A stretch of 9,525 nucleotides of DNA from Candidatus Altimarinota bacterium (GCA_943355085.1 CALREC010000011.1:1-9525), one strand, 5' to 3'; shown: positions 1-8,132, counted from the stretch's first letter. Numbers and translations are program-made. The notes: a model not told the origin generated them from the letters alone.

Positions 1-103
1 CCGTACTTTTTTCAGTAAGTTCGGCTATTTCAGTTGCTCAGAGAATATCTTTTCATGTAAAAACATCCAAAATTTGTTGAAGCGACTGAAATTTGTAGGC
101 CAT
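1..103 (-). CDS. Partial wHTH protein, near-identical divergent copy of the 179-1204 gene start
   Basis: Only the first 34 codons are in the window; the gene runs off the left edge. Starting at the ATG read from 103 to 101, the product begins MAYKFQSLQQ and continues into a predicted helix-turn-helix stretch (ATEIAELTEK). It contains two in-frame TGA codons at residues 17 and 22, read as Gly. It matches the N-terminus of the gene at 179 at 33 of 34 residues: the only replacement is Gln10 here for His10 there, and one further codon (residue 28, GAA versus GAG) differs silently. Inference: either the 5' end of a diverged paralogue arranged head to head, or an assembly/amplification chimera that copied the neighbouring gene in inverted orientation. 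Whether the copy goes on beyond the wHTH cannot be seen. Confidence 0.5.
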
Positions 104-112
104 AGTAAATAT

Positions 113-169
113 ATTATAGATAAAACACTTTAGTATAAATAGTTTATACTAAAGTGTTTTATATATAAT
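113..169. promoter_or_regulatory. Divergent promoter pair with central operator-like palindrome
   Basis: A TATAAT hexamer occurs on the plus strand at 164-169 and its mirror image on the minus strand at 118-113. Each lies only 9 nt from its ATG (179 and 103), so transcripts would be leaderless or nearly so. Between them, 122-160 is a symmetric palindrome with arms AAAACACTTTAGTATAAA and TTTATACTAAAGTGTTTT around a 3-nt centre. It covers the space where both -35 elements would lie; I see no consensus -35. Because both genes encode a wHTH, autoregulation through this palindrome is a reasonable inference. It could instead fold as a hairpin. Confidence 0.5.
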
Positions 170-178
170 ATATTTACT

Positions 179-1204
179 ATGGCCTACAAATTTCAGTCGC
201 TTCAACACATTTTGGATGTTTTTACATGAAAAGATATTCTCTGAGCAACTGAAATAGCCGAGCTTACTGAAAAAAGTACGGTTATTGTACACAAGTATTT
301 AAAAGAACTTGTCACACAGTGAAAACTTCAAAAAATAGGAATAGGCCCAGGGACAAAATATACCATGGTCTGAACCGAGCAAGCAACTAAGTATGAACAA
401 AAACCCGAACTACCAAAAAACCTGTCACAAGTGAGCTATCAAGATAAAAAGCTTCTTGATGATATCTTCCTCAAATTCAGTCCAGAAGGAAATATTCTCA
501 AGTGATTTGAAGGACTGGAAAACTGGTGCCAAGAAAGGGGTTTGAATGTAGCAGAAAAAGTTATTGCCTATATTGGAATATACGCACATCTGCAAAAACT
601 GAAGGATCATTGCTGACTCCTCGATGCAAAGACATCTTTTGGGCACGATTTCGATGCGGTATATATAGATCAAGTATACTATGCTGACCAGTATAAATGG
701 ATGGATTTCTGAAGGGGAAAACTCGCAGAGATGACATTTTATGCAAAGCAATCTCAAAACAAGAAACTTATTTCCGAGAGTATCCATGAGGTTATTCGTA
801 GTATCGAGTGTCTGATAGCCCAAGAAGGTTATAATGCTATTGGAATTGTACCATGGAGTATCAATCGGAAAAATCAACTTTTAAAGATATTCAAGAATCA
901 GCTAAAATCGGTAGGTATTCCTTTCGTAAATATCATCAAGTACTACCCAAGTGGTATTTCCGTACCGCAAAAATCCTTAAAAACTAGAGAGCAGCGTATT
1001 CAAAATGCGAAAAATACCATCTTTGTAGATGATATAGATATCAAAAACTATGAAAAAGTATTACTCATAGATGACTTCGTAGGATCTGGAGCTACTCTCA
1101 ATGAAACGGCCAAAAAACTCAAACAAGCGTGAGTGAAAAAAGTAGACTCTTTCGCTTTTGTCGGGAATCTTAATCTGAGTTATGAAGTGATTAATGAGAT
1201 TTAG
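179..1204 (+). CDS. wHTH-ComF-like phosphoribosyltransferase fusion protein (341 aa)
   Basis: One open frame from ATG 179 to TAG 1202-1204 when TGA is read as Gly; TGA occurs at codons 17, 22, 48, 65, 109, 146, 178 and 318. Residues about 10-65 look like a winged helix-turn-helix (ATEIAELTEKSTVIVHKYL, then a wing-like GIGPGTKYTM). The C-terminal half is a type I phosphoribosyltransferase fold of the ComF type: IGIVPWS near residue 220, a QKSLKTREQRIQNAK segment resembling the ComF Q-x-x-L-x-x-x-x-R-x-x-N motif, and the PRPP loop VLLIDDFVGSGAT at residues 294-306 with the two acidic residues D298 and D299. Residues 70-200 are not recognised. The architecture recalls Bacillus PurR, which also joins a wHTH to a PRPP-binding domain, but the sequence resembles ComF more. 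The target, and whether the protein is an enzyme or a sensor, are unknown. It sits alone, diverging from a near-copy of its own start, and probably regulates itself through the shared palindrome. Confidence 0.85.
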
Positions 1205-1262
1205 GAATACAGTTGCTCACGGAAAGTGGTCAGTTTTTACTTCACCCAAGGCATACTATCAG

Positions 1263-1282
1263 AAAACTTTTATAAGTTTTTT
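1263..1282 (+). terminator. Weak hairpin plus T-run after the phosphoribosyltransferase gene
   Basis: A 7-bp stem AAAACTT / AAGTTTT around the loop TTAT runs into further T residues, about 60 nt past the TAG stop. The stem is almost all A:T, so a working intrinsic terminator is uncertain. The rest of the 213-bp gap to infB is AT-rich and shows no further gene or RNA that I recognise. Confidence 0.3.
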
Positions 1283-1392
1283 GACTTTACGTACCGAAAA
1301 CATATACTCTTTCTCATATTACCACATAACAAAAAGATAAACAGACAATATTTTCTTTCAAAAAGCAACTATTTCTCTGTACATCTCTTTTA

Positions 1393-1398
1393 TATAAT
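1393..1398 (+). promoter_or_regulatory. Candidate -10 box of the infB promoter
   Basis: A perfect TATAAT ends 19 nt before the ATG at 1418, implying a 5' leader of roughly a dozen bases. No clear -35 hexamer is seen 15-18 nt upstream, and no Shine-Dalgarno sequence lies between the box and the start (the DNA there is CACCTATATATAAA). Confidence 0.45.
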
Positions 1399-1417
1399 TA
1401 CCCCACCTATATATAAA

Positions 1418-3889
1418 ATGACAGATAAGATTACAACAAGTTTTGATGATTATTATGCACATATTCCAACTGCAAATACTCCCGAGGAAGAAGCCTCAAA
1501 GAAAAAAGGATTAAAATTAAAAGTAAAGGCAAAAAAAGTCGAAGAAGCATCTCCGGTACAGGCATTTGTGCCTCCTCTTGAAATCATACCAGAGGCTCCT
1601 GTTAAAAAATGAGCGAAAGACAAGAAGTCTTCCGTTGCCATTATTTGGTCTCCAAAGGAAACTAAAATAGTAGAGGCAGTAGTTACAAAGCCGCCCCAGG
1701 CCATTGCACCAAAAAATGCTTTTGTGCATGCTCCAAAAGATATTCCGAAAACACCATTTGTTCCCCGTACTTCTGTTTCTAAAACACCGAAAACACCATT
1801 TGTTCCTCGCATCTCATTTTCGCCGAGTGAAAAAATGGCTCCAGTGAAAAAAGAAGGGACAGAAAATACACCATTTGTTTTTACCCCACGATCGAGTGAA
1901 TCTTGAAAAAGTGAAAAAAAGGTATTTGGGAATAACAAGCAAAAATGAGGTACTGGAAAGTCGCCATTCTCTTTTTGAGACCGACATGGAGGAAAAAAGA
2001 CTCTCAAAACCCGTTGATATGCTGAAGATGATGGAGGATTTCGTCGATCCGGAAAGGTTGTTGCGAGCGAGAAAAAAGAACGTGACATTGATGATATAAA
2101 ACAAACACTAACCGATAAGACGGGTCAGGAGATCACTATACCAGAGGTACTTACTGTAAAGGAGTTTTCTGAAAAAATTGGAATTCCACTTGTGAAAATT
2201 ATTACTGAGCTCATGAAAAATGGGATGATGGTAACAATCAATACAAAGATAGATTTCGATACCTGTTTTCTTATTGGTGAGATATTCGGAATGAAGATAA
2301 CCAAAGAAATCAGCACTAAGGCAAGTGTATCAAGCCTTATGGATGGAAATATCGACGATCTGCTCAAAAATGACGATGTAAATAAGATGATTACTCGAGC
2401 ACCAATTGTTTCTGTTATGGGACATGTTGATCATGGAAAGACATCTATACTCGATTATATCCGAAGCACTGAAATTACAAAAGGAGAAGCTGGTGGTATT
2501 ACTCAGAAAATAGGAGCGTATCAGGTAGAGAAAAATGGAAAAAAGATTACTTTTCTCGATACTCCTGGACATGAGGCATTTTCTATCATGCGTGCACGTG
2601 GAGCAAAACTCACAGACCTTGCCGTGATTGTTATCGCAGGAGATGAAGGGATGAAGCCTCAGACTATTGAATCTATCAATCATGCGAAAGAGGCTTGAGT
2701 TCCCATGATTATCGCGGTTAATAAGATGGATAAACCAGGGGCAAATGTCGAGTTTGTCTACGGACAACTTGCCGAGCAAGGTTTGCAACCAGAAAAATGG
2801 GGCGGAGATGTTATTGTCGTGCCTGTTTCTGCGCACACCGGACTTGGTATCGAAGATCTTCTCGATATGATCCTCCTCTCAACTGAGATGATGGAGCTTA
2901 AGGCAACCGTTGATCGTCCTGCTATCGCTACTGTTATAGAATCGCATCTCGATGCAAAACTTGGACCTTTGGCAACCGTGCTCGTAAACACTGGTACCAT
3001 AAAGAAAGGTGATTATGTTGCCTGCGGATCTGCTAGTGGGCGTGTGCGATTTCTCCGAGATTTCAAGGGAAAGAATGTCGATCGTGCAGGTCCATCTGTC
3101 CCTGTGTTGGTTTCTGGTATGTCAAAAACGGTTGGAGGGGGTGACATCCTTCAGGTGGTTTCTGACTCTCTCACTGCAGCAGCGAAAGCACATGAATTTC
3201 AGCTTGTTCAGAGTACCAAGAGTATCCATAACTTCGAAGGTGCATCTCTTGATCTTCTCCTTAATCGACTTAAAACCTGAGGACTGAAGCAGCTCAAAGT
3301 GGTTCTTAAATGTGAATCCAACGGAAGTCTCGAAGCTCTAAAAAATGCTCTTGGTAAGCTCTCAACAGGAGAAACTCGAGTGACTTTTATCCACTCTGCT
3401 GTCGGAGATGTCAATGATTCTGACGTCGTACTTGCGGGTACAAGCCAAGCCATCCTCATTGCCTACAATGTCGGAGTTGGAGTCCGAGCCAAAAATACGC
3501 TCGCCAATTCTAAAATCGAGTTTATCGACAAGAAGGTTATTTATCACGTGCTCGATCGAATAGAAGCGATCATTACTGGTATGGTCGATACTCGTTACGA
3601 AGATGTCGAGCTTGGAGAAACGAAAGTCAAAGCGATATTCTACAACGGAAAAGATAAGATGATTGTTGGGCTTGAAGTAAAAACAGGAAAGATCGAGAAT
3701 CGAGCCAAGATACGTATCATCCGAGATGGAAAGAAGATTGCCAATGGTGAAGTGGCGAATCTCAAATCTTGACTTCTAGATGTGAATGAAATCGAAGCAG
3801 GTAATGATTGCGGTATCTCATACAAGGGAGATACGAAGCCGGAAGTGGGGGATGTGCTTGAGATGTATAAGACGGTCATCAAAAAATAA
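1418..3889 (+). CDS. infB: Translation initiation factor IF-2 (823 aa)
   Basis: IF-2 is the GTPase that places initiator fMet-tRNA on the 30S subunit and promotes 50S joining. The frame is continuous to TAA 3887-3889 with eight internal TGA codons (65, 163, 177, 187, 200, 427, 621, 785) read as Gly. Residues 1-240 are low-complexity, Lys/Pro/Ser-rich and probably disordered, with a repeated TPFVPR motif. An IF2_N-like domain follows at about 245-295. The G domain has G1 GHVDHGKT (335-342), G3 DTPGH (381-385) and G4 NKMD (435-438). The beta-barrel and C-terminal domains fill the rest and end in a typical domain IV. Length is between the B. subtilis and E. coli proteins. Gly427, in KEAGVP, is a common IF-2 glycine encoded by TGA. 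The frame is open back to a GTG at 1226, but ATG 1418 is chosen because the TATAAT lies just upstream and the extra sequence is AT-rich and unlike IF-2. The usual nusA-infB-rbfA neighbours are absent: infB stands alone, convergent with hflX. Confidence 0.97.
1745..1806 (+). repeat. Direct repeat in infB encoding KTPFVPR units
   Basis: A 20-bp sequence (CCGAAAACACCATTTGTTCC) occurs at 1745-1764 and again at 1787-1806, a 42-nt or 14-codon period. Both copies encode PKTPFVP. A third, diverged copy near 1868-1880 encodes TPFVF. The repeats lie in the disordered N-terminal region of IF-2, which commonly varies in length. Confidence 0.85.
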
Positions 3890-3892
3890 CTG

Positions 3893-3901
3893 TGATATAA
3901 T
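3893..3901 (+). promoter_or_regulatory. Possible extended -10 box just after infB
   Basis: TGATATAAT matches an extended -10 (TGn-TATAAT) four bases past the infB stop, with no convincing -35. Transcription would run through the convergent gap into the 3' end of hflX as antisense RNA, and would meet the hairpin at 3942-3967. It may be chance in AT-rich DNA. Confidence 0.2.
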
Positions 3902-3941
3902 CCTGCCTTATGGGGGCTTATTAAGTAGCAAAAAGGATTTT

Positions 3942-3967
3942 TGAGAATTGATGAAAAACAATTCTCA
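3942..3967. terminator. Hairpin between convergent infB and hflX, likely bidirectional terminator
   Basis: A perfect 9-bp stem TGAGAATTG / CAATTCTCA encloses the 8-nt loop ATGAAAAA. It sits 52 nt past the infB stop and 23 nt past the hflX stop. The plus strand continues with only TTT; the minus strand continues with AAAATCCTTTTT. The stem is solid but the T-runs are short or displaced, so the efficiency of termination is uncertain. Confidence 0.55.
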
Positions 3968-3990
3968 TTTGAGCAGGATATTTTGTTCTA

Positions 3991-5223
3991 TTACTCCAAC
4001 AACTCTCCAATTCTCTCCTTCAGCTCTTCTATTCATCGTCCGTTCACTGCACTTATAAAGATGGGATTCAATTCTGCGAATTGCTCCTTCATCATAAGGA
4101 TGGCGAGGTCGGACATATTGTCAATCTTATTGAATACGTAGATACGATCTTGCTCAGCTCCAATGTGTGCGAGTGTCGTATCTACGATACCTATTTTGTC
4201 GAGCACCTTGGGGTCACTCGCATCTATGACATGAAGGAGGATATCTGCCTCGATGGAATCCTCAAGTGTCGAAGAAAACGCTCGGATGAGTTCTGGGGGC
4301 AAGTCTCGGATAAATCCGATGGTGTCGTTTATGAGGACTTCTTTTCATCTCTGATAATCTATAAAACCTTCTGCGGAAACTTCATCTCTTTCCACTTCCT
4401 TCCCGTCCCTTCTCCTAGGAGGAGAAGGGTGATTTATCTCACTTTTTACTCCCTCTCCTTCTAGGAGAGGGTTAGGGTGAGGTAAACTAGGTGGCAACCA
4501 CATCTTCCCGACACTCGTTCCAAGTGTTGCAAAGAGTTTATCTTCAGCAAGAACTCACTTATGCGTGAGTGTATTCATGAGTGTAGATTTTCAGGCGTTC
4601 GTATACCCAACAATTCCGACTGTTTTCAAGTCTTTGCGCTTTCGTGCCTTGCGATGTTCGCTCCGAGTTTTGGAGTACCGCTCAAGTTTTTCAATTATTT
4701 TGAGCTCATGATCTCGAAGGTGTCGCTTCATGATCTCGGTATTGGTTTCACCGAGTCCGCGCATGGCTCCAGAACCTCATCAACCCTGGCGAGAGAGTTC
4801 CATACCCATTCCAAATATCCGTGGTCCCATATGGCGAATAGAGGCGAGTTCGATCTGAAGCTTTGCCTCTGGAGAGCGCGCATTTTGATCAAATATCTTC
4901 AGTATGAGATCGATCCGGTCCCAGGCCTGGATTTTGGATTTCCGTTCCCGGAGAATCTCATTGATATGATATATCTGCGCAGGCTTCAGGATATTCCCGA
5001 TGATAATTCGCTCCGCTCAAAGTTCTTCCCCAGCTGCTATCATCTCCTCAAGTTTTCCTGTTCCGACATAGGTATTGTAATCAGGAGTATCACGCTTTTG
5101 AATACGTTTTACAACAACCGTATCGCCATAAGTAGACACGAGTGACTCAAGCTCTGCCATACGTGCCTCGAGATCATTTGCTTTTATATTTTGTGGAGCT
5201 ATATCAACAATGATGGTTTTCAT
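3991..5223 (-). CDS. hflX: Ribosome-associated GTPase HflX with an inserted repeat peptide (410 aa)
   Basis: HflX binds 50S/70S ribosomes and splits stalled or hibernating ribosomes. The frame runs from ATG 5223-5221 to TAA 3993-3991 with seven internal TGA codons read as Gly. The N-terminal HflX domain includes [10 protein letters not shown] and the glycine-rich linker [19 protein letters not shown] near 137-155, where the two central glycines are TGA. The G domain has G1 GYTNAGKST (206-214, with Gly211 encoded by TGA at 4593-4591), G3 DTIGF (300-304), G4 NKID (365-368) and G5 SAVNG (from 391). Between LFATL (ending at 234) and DTIGF there are about 65 residues, where HflX proteins usually have about 20; the surplus of roughly 45 coincides with two DNA palindromes and encodes a Pro-rich, charged peptide. 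The protein ends soon after G5 ([14 protein letters not shown]), so it lacks the longer C-terminal domain of the E. coli protein. It diverges from the glycosyltransferase gene. No clear Shine-Dalgarno or strong promoter is visible upstream. Confidence 0.96.
4407..4490. repeat. REP-like double palindrome inserted in frame within hflX
   Basis: Two hairpins lie in tandem. At 4407-4429 CCCTTCTCCT pairs with AGGAGAAGGG around AGG (10-bp stem); at 4451-4471 CCCTCTCCT pairs with AGGAGAGGG around TCT (9-bp stem), followed by TTAGGGTGAGGT. This resembles the widespread REP-like family of the form CCCTCTCC...GGAGAGGGTTAGGGTGAGG, normally intergenic. Here the minus strand reads through it as [12 protein letters not shown] and NHPSPPRRR without a stop or frameshift, and HflX resumes with [13 protein letters not shown]. 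Inference: a mobile palindromic element that landed in a tolerant loop, comparable in principle to Rickettsia palindromic elements inside genes. Confidence 0.75.
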
Positions 5224-5308
5224 AGAAAAGTAGGTGAAAATATTAACGGTATATGTTACGGAATTGCTCTCGAAAGTAAAGAGAAAATTATTTTTTGAGA
5301 TACTATAT

Positions 5309-5336
5309 TTGCACTTTTTTCACTTATCTCTATAAT
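5309..5336 (+). promoter_or_regulatory. Promoter of the glycosyltransferase-PEGA operon
   Basis: TTGCAC (5309-5314), a 16-bp spacer, and a perfect TATAAT (5331-5336) precede the ATG at 5369, predicting a 5' leader of about 25 nt with no Shine-Dalgarno sequence. The rest of the 145-bp gap between the divergent hflX and glycosyltransferase genes is AT-rich and holds no other recognisable element. Confidence 0.65.
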
Positions 5337-5368
5337 CCCACGCATTCGCATATTATTTACCTGATCCC

Positions 5369-6847
5369 ATGAAACTGCATCCATATTTTTTGAGTCAGGC
5401 TTTTTTGTCCAAACTTCCTATTGTATTTCTCTGTATTATATTTTTTGTTCCCATTATTCTTCTGAGCGTAAATTATCAACTCGGGATACTTTTCATCGCT
5501 TTTTATATATCGTATTGGACTATAAAAGTTTTTGAATCCTATTACTATGTCCTGACTTCTTATATCACACTACTGCGTACCAATAAAAAAGATTATTCTG
5601 ATTATCCCGTTATCCTCTCAGACGCCAAGCATCTCATACATATTGTGATTGTTCCTATCTATTCTGAGCCATACGATGTCATTAAAGAAAATATAGAATC
5701 TATCATTGCTAATGATTATCCTTACAAGGAAAATATTGTTGTTCTCCTGGCCACCGAGGAGCGTTGACCTGGGGCTATGCAAAATGCTCATAGGATTGTA
5801 GCTGATTTTTCAGGCACTTCTCCAGTTCGGATTGTAAATGTTGTGCATCCCCCGAATATCCCTGGAGAAGGAAAGGTAAAAGGATCCAATATTACCTATG
5901 CGATAAGGCGATATATGGAGACTATAGAGCTGGATGATCGCATGACATTTGTTTCCACCATAGATACCGATACATTGGTAGAACCAAATTTTTTTCTCAT
6001 CACGAGTTATGTATTTCTTTCTACCGAACATAATCAAAACGCCATCTATCAGTATACCCCAGTATATGCCAATAACTGGCATAAAGGAACATTTTTTGCT
6101 CGCCTCATTGCCATGGGGACCACTTTTTGGCAACTCTCAGAATCACAAAATCCTGAATTTTATCGTAACTTTGCCGTATATGGACAGTCTTTGTATTGCT
6201 TAAAGCAATCCAATTTTTGGTCTTTGACAAGTATTGTAGAGGATTGATTTCAGTACTGGCGGAGTTATTTTGCCTTTGATGGAATGTTTCGCATCGTGAA
6301 TGTGCCTGCTGTATGTCGAATGGATATAGTGGAAGAGGAAACCTTTTTAAAAACTATTCGCTCTCAGTACAAACAACTCAGAAGGTGGTCTTGGGGGTGT
6401 ACTGATATTGAGTTTGTAATCCCTCAGTTTGTCCAAAATTCCAAAATTCCCACTTTTGAGAAGGTAAAAAAAACTATATATCTCATATTTAATCATCTCT
6501 TTTGGGCTGGGGGTGCTTTTATGCTTTTTTTTATCGGATATATTCCCGGTATTCTTTCGTCTGTTCATGAGTCTATAATTACTCTCACTATTCCCCTTAT
6601 TACCTCCTTTCTTTTTACCTGGATATTTGCCACGATTATTTTTCCAAGCATTATCTCCATTTTGATTATGAAAAAATATACTACATTTCGCAAACGAGAT
6701 TACATATTTAATATTTTTCAGTGGGCACTCATCCCTGTTCTTACTCTTACGCTTTTTTCTCTCCCGGCAATAGAAAGTCAGCTTCGTCTTTTTTTTGGAA
6801 AGAGACTTGGAACCTTTGAAACGACACAAAAGATGAAGCGTAATTAA
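5369..6847 (+). CDS. Membrane family 2 glycosyltransferase, processive type (492 aa)
   Basis: A membrane enzyme that probably moves sugars from a nucleotide-sugar donor onto a growing polysaccharide or lipid acceptor; the sugar is unknown. Two N-terminal membrane segments (about 17-34 and 38-55) precede the GT-A domain. The domain starts near HIVIVPIYSEP, has a D-x-D-type motif IDTDT (D199, D201), the catalytic-site ED at 291-292 followed by a TGA-coded Gly293, and the acceptor/product motif QLRRW (336-340), the Q-x-x-R-W of cellulose- and chitin-synthase-like enzymes. Hydrophobic stretches follow at about 375-395, 406-435 and 452-470. TGA at 5765-5767 and 6245-6247 are the only two internal ones; the stop is TAA. 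The next gene begins 16 nt after the stop, so the two are probably co-transcribed from the promoter at 5309-5336. There is no PilZ domain, so no sign of cyclic-di-GMP control. Confidence 0.9.
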
Positions 6848-6863
6848 TAATAATATCCTTTTT

Positions 6864-8132
6864 ATGATCCCTTCCTACCAAGAAGAAATTCGTATACGCA
6901 AAAACAAGGACCGCATTTTTTGGTTTGTGGTTATTGTCATGACGATGTTTCTTTATTTCTTTTTTCAAGGATATTATCCTAACTATGAACGCCTACTCGA
7001 CGGAGCGAATACTTCTAAGCAAGCTTTCCTTAAGCCATTTGGTATCATAGATATTCACGTATTCCCATCACCCGATACCATACTTGTCAACAATGAGAGA
7101 TACAATAATAATTCAAAAACAATATTTGATTTAGGTGAATATGTCGTAGGCATCAAGAAGGATGGATATCTTCCAATTACTTTTCCTATAGATATCAATA
7201 AAAAGAATCCATTTTTTACAAATGTAGTAAATCTCTTTGCTCTTCCAGAATACTCACGTCTTCCGATAAACTTCGATAAGATTTCTGTTTATGACGATTT
7301 TTTTCTTCTCCATACAACAGGAACAGGCTGATTGGTTTTAGTGGGTAGTGATTTTCAAGTTATCCATCGTATACCTCTGCGCTATTGATACATAGGAGGT
7401 TTATATTTTACTGATGGCAGCAATATATATAGCTATTCTCTCGATACTGATAAATTTTTAAATGTTATTGATCGAGAAACAAGCCTTCCGATTCAGTGTA
7501 CTCATATATCTTATTTTGGAGAAAAACTTTTTTGTCATGACAGTATGCGATTTGTATGAACAAAAATATCTGAGATACAAGAAAAGATACTTAAGATTAA
7601 TGATCGCGTCATTGTTACATCAAAGTATATCTACAATCAGGATTCTGCCAATATGAACTGGAAGTACTTTGAATATAAATCTGGTACATTAAGACTTCCT
7701 AGCGCGGTCGTACATCTTAATAAGATTCCCTATTTTTTCGAGAATGGAAAACTTTCTCCCGTTGATAAGATATATACAGGAGCGCTCTTTGAGTATTGAC
7801 TCGATAGTATCACTTGAGTGAAAGAATTTGATGATGATACCATCCTTCTGTGAGAAAAACAAGGGCGTGCTCAATTTGTGTTCATCTCTTCAGAAAAGAT
7901 ATATAGTGGATTGTTTGATTTCGAGGATATTAACGATATTACAGTTCATAAGCTCAATGGTGCCTATGTATTTATTACAAAAAAATCTGCCTATATATAC
8001 TATAAGGGTGCCAAAGAAATTGTTAAGATTTTAGACCAAGCAGATGTCGCATGAATGGTAGACGCAAAGATATTTTTCAACAAGGAATGAAAATCTTATG
8101 TCGTAGATCTTTTGAGGAAAGTATCAAAATAA
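6864..8132 (+). CDS. Membrane-anchored PEGA-domain protein (422 aa)
   Basis: The frame runs from ATG 6864 to TAA 8130-8132 with eight internal TGA codons (7329, 7386, 7557, 7797, 7815, 7851, 8052, 8088) read as Gly. A short charged N-terminus is followed by one hydrophobic segment (about 18-36), fitting a signal anchor with the bulk outside the membrane. Residues about 60-125 resemble a PEGA domain: GIIDIHVFPSPDTILVNNE, then LGEYVVGIKKDGYLPITF, the pattern of a short beta-sandwich with the closing K-x-G-Y. The remaining 300 residues are beta-rich, aromatic and low in known motifs; a beta-propeller or similar surface domain is possible but not shown. PEGA domains are common in surface proteins. 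Sixteen bases separate it from the glycosyltransferase, so a joint role in envelope or surface polysaccharide is likely. It is convergent with the methyltransferase gene, 46 bp away. Confidence 0.8.

Larger units (their letters stand above)
1..281. repeat. Long near-perfect inverted repeat, ~140-bp arms
   Basis: Bases 1-140 are the reverse complement of 142-281 with the axis at 141 (paired positions sum to 282). The mismatches I find are 20/262, 74/208, 119/163 and 140/142 at the centre. The repeat reaches the window edge, so its true extent to the left is unknown. It includes the first 34 codons of both divergent reading frames and all of the spacer between them. The mismatches argue against a simple fold-back of a single read, but a chimera between strain variants remains possible. 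Confidence 0.95.

Noticed and set aside
1..281. The long inverted repeat as terminal repeats of an insertion sequence
   Set aside because: The arms meet almost directly at the centre with no transposase between them, and each contains the start of the same reading frame.
1226..1417. GTG at 1226 as an upstream start for infB
   Set aside because: The frame is open, but the 64 extra residues are hydrophobic and unlike IF-2, and a TATAAT at 1393-1398 lies inside the extension, just before ATG 1418.
1453..2088. Long minus-strand open frame (211 codons) opposite infB
   Set aside because: It is the shadow of the repetitive Lys/Pro-rich IF-2 tail; its repeats mirror TPFVPR, and the plus frame has clear family motifs further on.
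4407..4471. The two GC-rich hairpins as transcription terminators
   Set aside because: They sit in the middle of an intact hflX frame and match the form of a dispersed palindromic repeat.
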